Assembly (NCBI GenBank): GCA_014762495.1
Contig: JABURT010000107.1
Location: 1 to 37,179 of the forward strand
DNA: 37,179 nt
Source: Gammaproteobacteria bacterium
Lineage (GTDB): Bacteria; Pseudomonadota; Gammaproteobacteria; Thiohalospirales; Thiohalospiraceae
Reading direction: 5' to 3'
Below the pieces are notes generated by a model, which did not search any database, was not told the DNA's origin, and worked only from the letters and a program-made list of their open reading frames with translations. This document shows, piece by piece, positions 8,801 through 16,716 of this stretch. A program made the position numbers and the translations under genes. How positions within the stretch are numbered: position 1 is the first letter of the stretch; each line of letters starts with the position of its first letter.

Positions 8801-9474
8801 TCGCCCAGCGCGATGGCCTTGCCCTGACCATCGCCGAAGATCTGCACCTCGATGTGGCGGGCACGCTCGATGAATTTTTCCAGGAAGACGCCGCTGTTGG
8901 AGAAATTGTTCTCGCCCAGGCGACGCACCGATTCGTAGGCGCCGCGCAATGTCTTTTCGTCATAACAGAGTTGCATGCCGATGCCGCCACCGCCGGCGGT
9001 GCTCTTAAGCATCACCGGATAACCGATCTCATCGGCGGCGCTGACCGCTTCGTCCAGTGAGTCCAGCAACTCGGTACCGGGCAGGAGCGGGACATCACTC
9101 TGCTGGGCCAGGCTGCGCGCGGTATGTTTCAGTCCGAAGGTTTCGATCTGCTCGGCGGTCGGGCCGACGTAGGCGATGCCCTCGGCCTCGCAGCGGCGCA
9201 CGAACTCGGCGTTTTCACTCAGGAAACCGTAACCGGGATGGACTGCCTCGGCGCCACTTTGTTTGATGATCTCGAACAGCTTGTCCTGGTTGAGGTAGGT
9301 ATCGGCGGCGCGGCCTTCGCCCAGGGCATAGGCCTCGTCGGCCTGCAGCACATGCAGGGAATCGGCATCGGCCTCGGCATAGACCGCTACCGAGGTGATG
9401 CCCATCTGTTTGAGTGTGCGGATGATACGCGTGGCGATGGCACCACGGTTGGCAATCAAGACTTTGTTAAACAT
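5869..9474 (-). CDS. uca: Biotin-dependent urea/guanidine carboxylase
   Basis: A 1201-residue single-chain biotin carboxylase. Domains in order: an N-terminal biotin carboxylase domain (about 1-450) with IANRGAIATRIIR, the ATP-loop KSTAGGGGIGM and EVNTRLQVEHGVTE; a carboxyltransferase region resembling the KipA/KipI (AHS2 then AHS1) proteins (about 465-1080); and a C-terminal biotinyl domain with ESMKME, biotinylated Lys about 1163. It is cytoplasmic and uses ATP and bicarbonate. Family members are called urea carboxylase, but those encoded with DUF1989 pairs and guanidine riboswitches carboxylate guanidine preferentially. A guanidine-II riboswitch-like structure lies directly upstream (9497-9547), so guanidine is the likely substrate. 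The ribosome-binding site GAAGG precedes the ATG by 8 bases. Confidence 0.93.
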   Translation of the reverse strand: MFNKVLIANRGAIATRIIRTLKQMGITSVAVYAEADADSLHVLQADEAYALGEGRAADTYLNQDKLFEIIKQSGAEAVHPGYGFLSENAEFVRRCEAEGIAYVGPTAEQIETFGLKHTARSLAQQSDVPLLPGTELLDSLDEAVSAADEIGYPVMLKSTAGGGGIGMQLCYDEKTLRGAYESVRRLGENNFSNSGVFLEKFIERARHIEVQIFGDGQGKAIALGERDCSTQRRNQKVIEECPAPGLSDAVRNELQDTATRLVAAIDYRNAGTVEFVYDQKEDKFYFLEVNTRLQVEHGVTEQVYGIDLVAWMVRLAAHDLPDLNSLASQLSPTGHAIQTRVYAEDPNKDFQPSAGLLSQVEFPQGDAIRVDHWIEGGIEVSPFYDPMLAKLIITARNRDEAMRALHEALGETRIYGVETNIEYVRHILETEIFQQGEIYTRYLNDFSYEANSIDVINAGTMTTIQDTPGRIGYWDVGVPPSGPFDSYSFRLGNRLLNNPDDAAGLELTLNGPTLRFNTEARIVLTGAEMTAKLDDEELAFWQVHTIRPGQVLKMGKMKQDGARTYLLIDGGIDCPDYLGARSTFTLGQFGGHNGRALRAGDVLHLGNPVHAYADEVIPEVLRPSLDSQWELRVTYGPHGAPDFFTDEDIENFFSAEWEVHYNSSRTGIRLIGPKPEWARDSGGEAGMHPSNIHDNAYAFGTVDFTGDMPVILGPDGPSLGGFVCPATVISADLWKLGQLKAGDKIRFTPVSMDDAVAIKRTQETSIATLSLQEYAYEAVTPDNAIHYQLGKEENEIEVVYRTAGDQFLLVEYGPMQLEVALRFRAHALMLSLQEQAIDGILELTPGIRSLQVHYDSQRLSLDELMSVLLANERELKDIDKLEVPARVVHLPLSWDDPACQLAIDKYMQSVRKDAPWCPSNIEFIRRINGLETIDEVNRILFEASYLVMGLGDVYLGAPVATPMDPRQRLVTTKYNPARTWTAENSVGIGGSYLCVYGMEGPGGYQFVGRTLQMWNRYRSTNEFTQPWLLRFFDQIRFYPVSHEELEQIRKDFPRGKYPLKIEETRFRLRDHVEFLREHEESIRDFTERRDQAFAEELQRWRESGQINFSTEQDLNVEQGEEGHVPDNCFTIESPVAGSIWQTLVSQGDRVEADQTLMILESMKMEIEITAPASGTIYSIQREVGGQVNAGQVLLILEEDDS

Positions 9475-9479
9475 AGCTG

Positions 9480-9547
9480 TGGCCTTCGTAAGCCAGAGCG
9501 GGTCGTCCCGCTTTTCTCGCTATCACCCACGGGTCGTCCCGCGGGTG
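9480..9547 (-). promoter_or_regulatory. Guanidine-II (mini-ykkC) riboswitch candidate
   Basis: Read on the - strand there are two successive hairpins, each closed by GGG-ACGA-CCC. The first (9547-9524) has a 10-bp stem, CACCCGCGGG / CCCGTGGGTG with one G-U pair, and loop ACGA. An 11-base linker follows. The second (9512-9497) has a 6-bp stem, AGCGGG / CCCGCT, and loop ACGA. Tandem stems with ACGR loops are the defining features of the guanidine-II class, which acts on translation. A small third stem, TGGC / GCCA (9495-9480), places the GAAGG ribosome-binding site in its loop, 8 bases before the carboxylase ATG. Loop sequences fit the class only on the - strand, the strand of the gene. The element controls the carboxylase and its coupled allophanate hydrolase from inside the operon. 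Confidence 0.85.
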
Positions 9548-9564
9548 TTCGAACCAGGTAGGGT

Positions 9565-10203
9565 TCAGTCCCAAATCAATACTTCGATGGGAGTCGGGTT
9601 GTAGGCGTTGCACGGGTTGTTGAGCTGGGGGCAGTTGGAGATGAGGACAATCACGTCCATCTTCGCTTCCAGCTCGACGTACTTACCCGGTGCCGACAGA
9701 CCGTCTTCGAATGTGAGGCCACCGTCTTCGGTGATCGGCACATTCATAAAGAAGTTGATGTTATGGGTGATGTCACGCTTGCTCATGCCGAACTCTTCGT
9801 TCTCGGCCACGGCCAGCATCCAGCTGTCGCGACAGGCATGCATGCATTTGGTCTCCAGGCCATAACGAACGGTGTTGCTCTCGGTGGCGCAGGCGCCGCC
9901 AAGTGTATCATGACGGCCGCAGGTATCGGCAACGATCTCCAGCAACACATTGCCCTCGGTGGACATGAGCTGCGTGCCGGTGGTGAGATAGACATTGCCC
10001 TGTTCACGTATGGTGTCCACCGCGCTGTAACGATCGGTGGGATCGGCGGCACTATAGAAGATGGTATCGGCGGCCTGGTTGCCCTCCAGGTCGAGGATGC
10101 GAACGGTCTGTCCCTTTTTGACTTCCTTCATGTAATAGTCGCCGGCGGGAACGATGTCGCGTTGTATCGCGTTATCCGCTATCAGTTTACTTTCCTTAAT
10201 CAT
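9565..10203 (-). CDS. Urea carboxylase-associated protein 1 (DUF1989); likely carboxyguanidine deiminase subunit
   Basis: A 212-residue DUF1989 protein. It shows the family pattern [20 protein letters not shown], the DRYSAVDTI segment, and [18 protein letters not shown], whose Cys and His residues are candidate metal ligands. It ends with a CPQLNNPCN motif. Such proteins occur in pairs beside 'urea' carboxylase. The pair has been shown in related operons to form a heteromeric carboxyguanidine deiminase (CgdAB), making allophanate and ammonia. Older annotation as an aminomethyltransferase is misleading. Its start overlaps the end of its partner gene by 8 bases, fitting equimolar expression of a two-subunit enzyme. 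I do not assign cgdA versus cgdB. Confidence 0.88.
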   Translation of the reverse strand: MIKESKLIADNAIQRDIVPAGDYYMKEVKKGQTVRILDLEGNQAADTIFYSAADPTDRYSAVDTIREQGNVYLTTGTQLMSTEGNVLLEIVADTCGRHDTLGGACATESNTVRYGLETKCMHACRDSWMLAVAENEEFGMSKRDITHNINFFMNVPITEDGGLTFEDGLSAPGKYVELEAKMDVIVLISNCPQLNNPCNAYNPTPIEVLIWD

Positions 10204-10936
10204 GTGAGCATCCTCCGTGCAGACCGAGATGGAAGATTTCGTTGTTCTTGAACCCGCGCTGATTTTCCGGGCGTGAGTTCATGCACAAATCGTCCTCGCT
10301 GACCTCGGGGGCCTCGATGATTTCATATTGAACCGGTTTGCGCGGATACTCGCTGGCCGGATTCAGGGGATGCGGGCAGGTATGCATCAACACCAGGGTA
10401 TCCATCTCGAAGCGCAGTTCGATGGAATCCCCGGCCTTGCTGTTGCCTTCGACATAGACCAGGTTGCCGTCCGCATCGACCTTGACCGCCGAGAACAGGT
10501 TGAGGTTGGCGGCCATGTCCTTCTTGCCCAGGCCATACTTGGCCAGTTCCACCAGGAAGCTGGTATAGCCGTTCTGGTTCCAGTCGTTGCGATAGTCCTG
10601 GTAGCTGTGTTCGCCCCACTTGGCGGCAATCTTTTCCTTGGTGGTATTGCCGCAAACGGTCTCGTGCCAGCCGACACTGTCCTCGACGATGGAGGCGAAG
10701 ATGCGACCCATATCGGAATAGAGGCAGTTGCCGCGAGTTAGCTTGAAGGTATGCTGGGCCTTGAGGGTATCGGGGGCGTTGTATCGTTCCAGCATGTTCT
10801 CGGGGTTGTAGAACAACATGCCGACATTGGCGCCACCTTCCAGATCCGTCAGGCGCAGGATGGTTCCCTTGCGCATGTGCATGGACCAGTGACAGGCACC
10901 GGCCAGCTTGTCTTCATATAAAACTTTCTTACTCAT
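10196..10936 (-). CDS. Urea carboxylase-associated protein 2 (DUF1989); likely carboxyguanidine deiminase subunit
   Basis: The longer member (246 residues) of the DUF1989 pair, with about 25 % more sequence than its partner. It has [30 protein letters not shown] near the N-terminus, [13 protein letters not shown], and [13 protein letters not shown], equivalent to the Cys/His region of the partner. A C-terminal [12 protein letters not shown] motif follows. It is predicted to join the 212-residue partner in removing ammonia from carboxyguanidine. The ATG is preceded by GGAGTGAATT. It lies 39 bases downstream of the NikR-like gene, within one continuous - strand operon. Confidence 0.88.
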   Translation of the reverse strand: MSKKVLYEDKLAGACHWSMHMRKGTILRLTDLEGGANVGMLFYNPENMLERYNAPDTLKAQHTFKLTRGNCLYSDMGRIFASIVEDSVGWHETVCGNTTKEKIAAKWGEHSYQDYRNDWNQNGYTSFLVELAKYGLGKKDMAANLNLFSAVKVDADGNLVYVEGNSKAGDSIELRFEMDTLVLMHTCPHPLNPASEYPRKPVQYEIIEAPEVSEDDLCMNSRPENQRGFKNNEIFHLGLHGGCSHD

Positions 10937-10975
10937 AATTCACTCCACTAACCACATGTCGGTTACAGGTTTCTC

Positions 10976-11431
10976 TTATTGTGTTGCCGCACCCGGTAGC
11001 GGGTGTACCTGCGGCAGGATAGAAGTTGACATCAATAATCGACCACTTATGACCCCGCGACAGGCGATCATTTTATCGGCGATCAGGCGCAGTCTATCGG
11101 CCGGTCCCTGAACCAGTACCACCTCCATGGTCTGGGCATGTAACAGGTTGACGCTCAGCGAGCTGACCACTTCGTCTATGTATTCATGTTGCAGATCCGA
11201 CAGGCGCTTTTTTAACCCGGGTATGGAATGGTCATAGACCAGGTTGATGGTGCCGGCCATGATCTCTTCACCGAGTTTTACCTTGTAGTCGGAAAGCTGT
11301 TGATAGATCATTTCACCAATGGCCTGGGAACGACTTTCAAAACCGCGCACCTCCACCATCCAGTCCAGCTCCTTGAGCAGGGACTCGGGCAGTGAGATGC
11401 TGATGCGACTGACGTTGGCCTTTTCGTTCAC
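10976..11431 (-). CDS. NikR-like ribbon-helix-helix regulator without the nickel site
   Basis: A 151-residue protein with the NikR layout: an N-terminal ribbon-helix-helix (RISISLPESLLKELDWMV, then GFESRSQAIGEMI) and a C-terminal ACT-like domain. In E. coli NikR the high-affinity nickel ligands are His76, His87, His89 and Cys95. Aligned by eye, only the first survives here (His82); the others are Ser93, Asn95 and Thr101. Nickel sensing by the usual site is therefore unlikely, and the protein probably senses another ligand. Position inside the operon suggests it regulates these genes. The start is GTG, behind AGGA 8 bases upstream and 9 bases after the glutamine synthetase stop. Confidence 0.78.
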   Translation of the reverse strand: MNEKANVSRISISLPESLLKELDWMVEVRGFESRSQAIGEMIYQQLSDYKVKLGEEIMAGTINLVYDHSIPGLKKRLSDLQHEYIDEVVSSLSVNLLHAQTMEVVLVQGPADRLRLIADKMIACRGVISGRLLMSTSILPQVHPLPGAATQ

Positions 11432-11440
11432 GGTCTTATC

Positions 11441-12802
11441 CTAGAACAGATGCGAATAGCGCTCGATTTCCCAGGCGGAAATATTCTGATGATACGCTTC
11501 CCATTCCTCGCGCTTGTATTTAATGAACTCGTCACGTAGCTCTTTGCCCAGTACCTCTTCCACAAAGGGATCGGCCTCGAAGGCATCGACGGCCTCGGAC
11601 AGATTCTGCGGCAGGAAGTCGATGCCGCGAGCGTCACGTTGGTCTTCCGACAGTTCATAGAGGTTGTCGTCCTGGGGATTGCCCGGGTCGATGCCTTCAC
11701 GTATGCCTTCCAGTCCCGCTGCCAGGGCCAGAGTGGCGGCGAGATAGGGATTCAGCGCGCCGTCGGCATTGCGCGATTCGCAGCGGCCGCCGTTCATGGG
11801 CACGCGAATGGAGTTGGTGCGATTATTGGACCCGAAAGAGTTGAACACCGGTGCCCAGGAGAAGTAGGCCATGCTGCCCTGGCGCACCAGTCGCTTATAG
11901 CTATTGACCGTGGGCGAGAAGGTGGCGCACAGCGCGCGGCCGTGCTTGATGATGCCGCCGATGAACTGGTAGCCCAGCTCGGTCAGGCCCAGCCCCTTGG
12001 GGTCGTCCTTGGGATCGCAGGCGAACAGGTTCTTACCGGTTTCCTTATCATACAGAGACATATTGAAGTGGGCACCGTTGCCGGTCTTGTCGGCAAAGGG
12101 CTTGGGCATGAAGGTGGCGAGCAGGCCTTCCTGCTTGGCATATTCCTTGGCCATGTAGCGGAAGAAAATAAAACGGTCGCACATGGTCAGGGCATCACTG
12201 TACTGGAAGTCGAATTCGTACTGACCGTTGGCGTCTTCATGATCGAAGGAGTAGAGGTCCCAGCCGAGATCGTTGATGGTGGTGGCAACCTTGTCCAGCC
12301 AGGTAAACTGATCCATGAAACCGCGCACGTCGTAGCATGACTTCACCAGCTTATCGTCGGGATTGGGCACCTTGAGGCTACCGTCTTCTTCCTGCTTGAG
12401 CACGAAGACCTCGCACTCGATGCCGAGGTTCATGCCGAAGCCCATCTCCTCGGCCTGTTTGAGTACCTTCTTCAGCGCGACACGCGTATTGATCTCGTAG
12501 GGTTCACCCTTGAAGGTGTTATCGGCCGGCATCCAGGCCACTTCGGGTTGCCAGGGCAACTGGATGATGTGATCGAGATCGGGGACCGAGGCGATCTCGT
12601 CATCATTGGGTGCCTGGCCCAGACCATCGAGCGCATAACCGGTATACAGCTCAGAGCCTTCGGCCATATGCGCGAGGTGATCGATGGGCACGAACTTGCC
12701 CTTGGGAATGCCATGTATGTCGACATAGGCGCCCAGGCAATACTTGATGCCCTTGTCTTTGAGTTCCTGTGTCAGTTGTTCGATCGATTCAGAGCCTTTC
12801 AC
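11441..12802 (-). CDS. glnT: Glutamine synthetase, GlnT-type ('type III')
   Basis: A 453-residue ligase of the glutamine synthetase family, joining ammonia to glutamate with ATP. Visible catalytic segments are GIECEVFV (metal ligand Glu), the [15 protein letters not shown] region, [11 protein letters not shown], the ATP-loop [20 protein letters not shown] and [28 protein letters not shown]. It is shorter and more divergent than housekeeping GlnA and fits the GlnT isozyme described in Rhizobium. Related enzymes can amidate other amines, such as methylamine, so the amine substrate is not certain. I start it at the GTG at 12802, 7 bases after AGGAG; the longer frame to 12850 overlaps the creatininase gene. 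Its likely role is capture of ammonia released by the pathway. Confidence 0.88.
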   Translation of the reverse strand: MKGSESIEQLTQELKDKGIKYCLGAYVDIHGIPKGKFVPIDHLAHMAEGSELYTGYALDGLGQAPNDDEIASVPDLDHIIQLPWQPEVAWMPADNTFKGEPYEINTRVALKKVLKQAEEMGFGMNLGIECEVFVLKQEEDGSLKVPNPDDKLVKSCYDVRGFMDQFTWLDKVATTINDLGWDLYSFDHEDANGQYEFDFQYSDALTMCDRFIFFRYMAKEYAKQEGLLATFMPKPFADKTGNGAHFNMSLYDKETGKNLFACDPKDDPKGLGLTELGYQFIGGIIKHGRALCATFSPTVNSYKRLVRQGSMAYFSWAPVFNSFGSNNRTNSIRVPMNGGRCESRNADGALNPYLAATLALAAGLEGIREGIDPGNPQDDNLYELSEDQRDARGIDFLPQNLSEAVDAFEADPFVEEVLGKELRDEFIKYKREEWEAYHQNISAWEIERYSHLF

Positions 12803-12818
12803 TGCAAAACTCCTGAGA

Positions 12819-13601
12819 TTAAAATTCCAGTGTCTCGTGGTAGGAGACATTCAAAGGGGATTCTTCACGCATGCCCTTGCGCACCATCTCGCTCAGGTCC
12901 TCTACCATCCATTGAAACAGTTGCTCGCCCTTGGCCTTACTGGCCAGACTCGGCTTGCCGGTGACGCCGTTGGTACTGGTGCGGTTAACCGGATGGGCAA
13001 AGACGCTGTCGGTGGTGCGATCCTCATCATCACTCTCGGCGAGCTTTTCCTCGCGTACCATTTGTGGACTGACCGCCATCATTAAGGATGTCTCGGCGCC
13101 GTTGGCGTGCCAGTCCTCGGCATCATGAAAATGTTCCCGGCGAACGCGTTCGCTGATGCTGGCCGAGTTGACCAGTGCGATCATGAAACCATCGTGTTCG
13201 GCCCGCAGCATCTCCAGTGCACAGCGCAGGGGCGCGGCATTGGTGACATGAGAGTTGACGATAAACAGTCGACGAAAACCGGAGGCGTGAATCCAGTCAC
13301 CCAGGTCCTTGACTACATCGATAAGGGTCTTGGGTTGCAGGGCGAGGGTACCGGGCCAGCGCTTTGAATGACCGATGGAGCAGCCATAGGGCAGGGTCGG
13401 AAGCACCACCGCGCCGGTCTGATCGGCCACCGCCTCACACAGATGCCGGGCGATGTCGGCATCCATGCCGCAGCCCATGTGCGGGCCGTGTTGTTCGGTG
13501 GCGCCCACCGGCAGGATGGCCGTGTCCATGCCCTCGGCAACGCGCAGGCCGACCTCTTCCCAGGTCAGCTCATGCCACTTGGTGTTGGCCGCGACACTCA
13601 T
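12819..13601 (-). CDS. Creatininase-family amidohydrolase
   Basis: A 260-residue cytoplasmic protein of the creatininase superfamily, metal-dependent hydrolases of cyclic or linear amides. The first metal site is intact: [11 protein letters not shown] with Glu36 and His38, then Asp47 in [15 protein letters not shown] (77-85) is also conserved. The second site is altered: NSHVTN (116-121) keeps His118 but has Thr120 where creatininase has the ligand Glu122. A Glu at 170 lies in HANGAETS, the usual HAGExETS. It is therefore unlikely to be a true creatininase; the substrate is unknown but presumably feeds this nitrogen pathway. Its ATG overlaps the ATPase stop as TAATG. Confidence 0.82.
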   Translation of the reverse strand: MSVAANTKWHELTWEEVGLRVAEGMDTAILPVGATEQHGPHMGCGMDADIARHLCEAVADQTGAVVLPTLPYGCSIGHSKRWPGTLALQPKTLIDVVKDLGDWIHASGFRRLFIVNSHVTNAAPLRCALEMLRAEHDGFMIALVNSASISERVRREHFHDAEDWHANGAETSLMMAVSPQMVREEKLAESDDEDRTTDSVFAHPVNRTSTNGVTGKPSLASKAKGEQLFQWMVEDLSEMVRKGMREESPLNVSYHETLEF

Positions 13602-14512
13602 TAGAAGACGCTCTCGACTTCATCGTCTACCGGGACCATGCGTACCATGTTGATTCGATCCTCTTCGGCATCCTCCTTCTTGGGGGGATGGATCAGATCT
13701 TCCAGGCGCTTCTTGGTGGCGAGGAATTCGGGACTGAGAAACTGATCGGGGTTTCGCGGTTGCGGCACGGGGACCTCGATCACCTCCTGCACCTCGCCGG
13801 GGTGGGCCTTGAGCACGAGGATGCGATCGGCCAGGTAGATGGCCTCGTCCAGGTCATGGGTGATGAAGACGATGGTGATGTCGATGTTCTTCCAGATCTC
13901 CATCAGATAGGCCTGCATCTTGGCGCGGGTCTGGGCGTCGAGGGCACCGAAGGGCTCGTCCATTAATAGAATGCGAGGCTGGTTGGCCAGGGCGCGGGCA
14001 ATGGCGACGCGTTGCTTCATGCCACCGGACAACTGGTGCGGGTAGCTGTTGGCGAACTTGGACAGGCCCACCAGATCGATCCACTGGAAGGCCTCTTCCT
14101 CGGCGGTCACTCGGCTGTGACCGGTCATCTGCAAACCGAACATGACGTTCTTCTTCACCGTCAGCCAGGGGAACAGGGTATAGCCCTGGAACACCATGCC
14201 GCGATCCGGCCCCGGTCCCTGCACCTCCTTGCCGTCGAGCAGGACTCGACCGCTGCTCTGGGTTTCGAGCCCGGCCAGGGTGCGTACCAGGGTGGACTTG
14301 CCGCAACCGGATGGACCGATGACGCAGACAAACTCACGTTTGTAGGTCTTGAAGTTAATGTCCTTGAGCGCGGTCACCTTGCCGGTGGGCGTGTCGAATT
14401 CCTTGTAGAGGTTTTCCACCTCCAGGATCACGGGGCGTTTTTTCAGACGTTCGAATCGGTCGCGTACCGCGTCGGACTGTTCGAGATAACTGGGCAGTTC
14501 AATCTTTGTCAT
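13601..14512 (-). CDS. ABC transporter ATP-binding protein (nitrate/sulfonate/taurine type)
   Basis: A 303-residue ATPase subunit with Walker [11 protein letters not shown]-loop region [10 protein letters not shown], signature [15 protein letters not shown], Walker [13 protein letters not shown] and switch His in FITHDLDEA. It is slightly longer than the usual SsuB/TauB ATPases (about 250-270), with about 30 extra N-terminal residues and a charged tail rich in Lys, Glu and Asp. It powers uptake by the permease encoded just upstream in the operon. In related guanidine-riboswitch operons this type of transporter is predicted to import guanidine. It is coupled to the creatininase-family gene by a one-base stop-start overlap. 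Confidence 0.92.
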   Translation of the reverse strand: MTKIELPSYLEQSDAVRDRFERLKKRPVILEVENLYKEFDTPTGKVTALKDINFKTYKREFVCVIGPSGCGKSTLVRTLAGLETQSSGRVLLDGKEVQGPGPDRGMVFQGYTLFPWLTVKKNVMFGLQMTGHSRVTAEEEAFQWIDLVGLSKFANSYPHQLSGGMKQRVAIARALANQPRILLMDEPFGALDAQTRAKMQAYLMEIWKNIDITIVFITHDLDEAIYLADRILVLKAHPGEVQEVIEVPVPQPRNPDQFLSPEFLATKKRLEDLIHPPKKEDAEEDRINMVRMVPVDDEVESVF

Positions 14513-14526
14513 GGTCTAGTCCTGTC

Positions 14527-15495
14527 TCAGGCCGTGGCAGCGTTGTTCTTTTCCCAGCGGAACAGGCGCTTGCCCAGTTTCGCCAGCAGGATGTCGGTGG
14601 TGAGGCCGATGATGCCGATGATAATGATGGCGGCAAACACGTTATCGAAATTCTTGTAGCGCGCCTGTTGCGTGATAAACCAGGTGATGCCGGAACTGGT
14701 GCCGATCAACTCGGCAACGATGAGGTAGGTCCAGGCCCAGCCGAGCAGGATGCGCAGGTCCTTGTATACATTGGTGATAATGCCGGGCACCACGACCCGG
14801 AACAGCAAGGTGACGTTTTTTGCGCCCAGGGTCAGGGCGGCCTCAAGCAGGGAAGGGTCGAGTCGTCGCGTGGTATTGGAGATGACCAGGACCTGCTGGA
14901 AGAAGGTGCCGATAAATATGATGGCAATCTTGGGGGCATCGTGTATGCCCAGTATGGCCACTGCCAGGGCGCCGAAGGCGGGTGCCGGCAGGTAGCGAAA
15001 GAATTCTATAAAGGGTTCGTAAAGCTTGGAGGCGACACTGTAGGTGCCGGCCAGTATTCCCAGTGGTACACCCACCAGGGAGGAGAGGAAAAATCCCCAG
15101 AATATGACCTGTATGCTGTCCCACAGGCTTTCATGCAGCCACTTCTCCTCCTGTCGTTTGGGAGGCGTGGTAAAGGCCTTGTAAAAGGCCGCCGCAACTT
15201 CATGCGGAGCGGGCAGGTAGACGGGATTGGCCGGGTCGCCCTTTGGAAGCGGTTTGCCGGTTCCCTCGAGATTATCCACCTCGCGGTAGAAGTCTTCCTT
15301 GTCTATCAACATCCCTTTATTGAAATAGCTCACCGCGCCGGGCTCGCTGATTTCCATCTTGGGATGCCAGATAAAGGGTACGTAACTGATCAGGCTCCAA
15401 AGCAGTAGTGGAATGATAAAACTCATCACCGAGAGTGTGACAACCTGCTTTTGTGTCAACTCCGTACGAACGCTAAACCACTTACTCTGCTTCAT
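14527..15495 (-). CDS. ABC transporter permease (NitT/TauT type)
   Basis: A 322-residue integral membrane subunit of a nitrate/sulfonate-type importer. A first transmembrane helix (SVMSFIIPLLLWSLI) is followed by a periplasmic stretch of about 90 residues, then five or so helices of the binding-protein-dependent permease domain. The coupling loop is visible as LLEAALTLGAKNVTLLFRVVVPGI, where it contacts the ATPase. The long first periplasmic loop is a departure from SsuC-like permeases and is shared with 'urea carboxylase-related' transporters as I recall them. It lies between the binding-protein and ATPase genes in one operon. Confidence 0.9.
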   Translation of the reverse strand: MKQSKWFSVRTELTQKQVVTLSVMSFIIPLLLWSLISYVPFIWHPKMEISEPGAVSYFNKGMLIDKEDFYREVDNLEGTGKPLPKGDPANPVYLPAPHEVAAAFYKAFTTPPKRQEEKWLHESLWDSIQVIFWGFFLSSLVGVPLGILAGTYSVASKLYEPFIEFFRYLPAPAFGALAVAILGIHDAPKIAIIFIGTFFQQVLVISNTTRRLDPSLLEAALTLGAKNVTLLFRVVVPGIITNVYKDLRILLGWAWTYLIVAELIGTSSGITWFITQQARYKNFDNVFAAIIIIGIIGLTTDILLAKLGKRLFRWEKNNAATA

Positions 15496-15544
15496 AGATT
15501 CTTAACCTGTCAGTACGTACCCGTTAGCTGAATTCCAGTGTTGA

Positions 15545-16549
15545 TTACATCTCGTTGGTCAGAGACGGATCGTAGTAGCTGGAAATATCTTCCGGTGTCT
15601 TGTAGACCTGGTTATCCACATTGAACTGATCGGAGATCACGGAAGAACCGTACAGGGAACTGAATCCATCGCCCTTGGCCATGTGCTTCTTGGCCTCTTC
15701 CAGGGTCAGGATGTTGGTGCCACTAACAAAGGACTTGTACTCAGCGGGTTCGACACCAACGCGTGAGGCCATGATGGCAATGGCGTCATCAAAGGTGGCG
15801 GGGTCCTTGATGTAGTCAACGATGCGGTACCAGACCTTCATGACCTTGGCGTAGTCGTCGCGACGGGCGGAGTAGCTCTGCGGTGAGGCGGCGAGGACGT
15901 CGTAGATCAGTCCGGGCTTGTCGGCGCTGGTGTAAATGGCGCTGGAACCGGGAACCAGTTTCAGGGCTTCACCGGAGTTGGGCTGCCAGGCAACAATGGC
16001 ATCAACCTGTCCGGAGGCGAGGACCTGAGGGGTTTCATTGGTGGGGACATTGACCAGGGTGACATCGGATTCGCTCATGCCGTTGTCTTCCAGGGCGGTC
16101 AGCAGCAGCAGGTGACCGACGAAGCCGATTTCGACACCGACCTTCTTGCCCTTGAGGTCTTTCACGGATTCGATGCCGGGGGCACCGATGACCATGTCGT
16201 TACCATTAGAGTAATCGTTGACCAGGACCATTACGCTCTTGGCACCGGTAGAGCCGGTAACCAGGGCATCGCCATTGGTCATGGAGACGGCATCAAGCTT
16301 GCCGGCGGCGAAGGCATCCATGGAGGCGACGTAGTCGAACCATTCGAACTTGACCGGTACGCCTTCCTCTTCAAACCAGCCCTTTTCGATACCGACCTGC
16401 CAGGCTACCCAGCCGGGCCAGTCGCTGTAGCCGAGAATCAACGGCTCTTTGGGCTCTTCGGATGAGCAGCCCTGCAGGCCGATCAAACTGGAGCCAATGA
16501 ATACTGCGGCGGCAACACCGCCCAGAATCTTGCTCATTAAGGTTTTCAT
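15545..16549 (-). CDS. ABC transporter substrate-binding lipoprotein (NitT/TauT type)
   Basis: A 334-residue periplasmic binding protein and first gene of the operon. The signal peptide [19 protein letters not shown] leads to lipobox LQGC with the lipidated Cys at residue 28, so it is membrane-anchored although the organism is Gram-negative. The mature part begins [16 protein letters not shown], the family's first strand and ligand-cleft region; [17 protein letters not shown] and [10 protein letters not shown] are the other family signatures. I chose ATG 16549 (behind GAGGGGTAAACAC) over an upstream in-frame start because it gives a clean signal peptide and lies downstream of the sigma-54 promoter. 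The likely ligand is guanidine or a related compound. Confidence 0.9.
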   Translation of the reverse strand: MKTLMSKILGGVAAAVFIGSSLIGLQGCSSEEPKEPLILGYSDWPGWVAWQVGIEKGWFEEEGVPVKFEWFDYVASMDAFAAGKLDAVSMTNGDALVTGSTGAKSVMVLVNDYSNGNDMVIGAPGIESVKDLKGKKVGVEIGFVGHLLLLTALEDNGMSESDVTLVNVPTNETPQVLASGQVDAIVAWQPNSGEALKLVPGSSAIYTSADKPGLIYDVLAASPQSYSARRDDYAKVMKVWYRIVDYIKDPATFDDAIAIMASRVGVEPAEYKSFVSGTNILTLEEAKKHMAKGDGFSSLYGSSVISDQFNVDNQVYKTPEDISSYYDPSLTNEM

Positions 16550-16597
16550 GTGTTTACCCCTCGGTATTACGATTGGACAAATTCGTAATACTGAAAG

Positions 16598-16613
16598 TGC
16601 AAGGCTTATGCCA
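16598..16613 (-). promoter_or_regulatory. Sigma-54 (RpoN) promoter of the nitrogen operon
   Basis: On the - strand TGGCATAAGCCTTGCA matches the sigma-54 consensus TGGCAYR-N4-TTGCW at every defined position, with the -24 GG and -12 GC correctly spaced. Transcription should begin near 16587, about 38 bases before the binding-protein ATG. This places the operon under nitrogen-limitation control by an enhancer-binding protein. Confidence 0.8.
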
Positions 16614-16699
16614 TGCAAGCCATAAGGTCTTTTTGTCTATAAGAAACAGTTACATAAGAAATTCATTTCAACGATGGACGCTCATCGCTCGCACTTGGA

Positions 16700-16716
16700 T
16701 GCGCTGCAACGGTGCA
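16700..16716 (-). promoter_or_regulatory. NtrC-like enhancer site
   Basis: The - strand TGCACC-GTTGC-AGCGCA fits the NtrC dyad TGCACC-N5-GGTGCA: six of six positions in the first half and four of six in the second. Its centre lies about 120 bases upstream of the predicted sigma-54 start, the usual enhancer distance. A single site is seen; a partner was not found. Confidence 0.5.

Noticed and set aside
9565..10936. Annotation of the DUF1989 pair as aminomethyltransferases (glycine cleavage T-like)
   Set aside because: No GcvT motifs are visible; the DUF1989 pattern and operon context fit the carboxyguanidine deiminase pair.
10976..11431. Annotation as a nickel-responsive regulator NikR
   Set aside because: Three of the four expected nickel ligands are replaced and no nickel enzyme or transporter is nearby.
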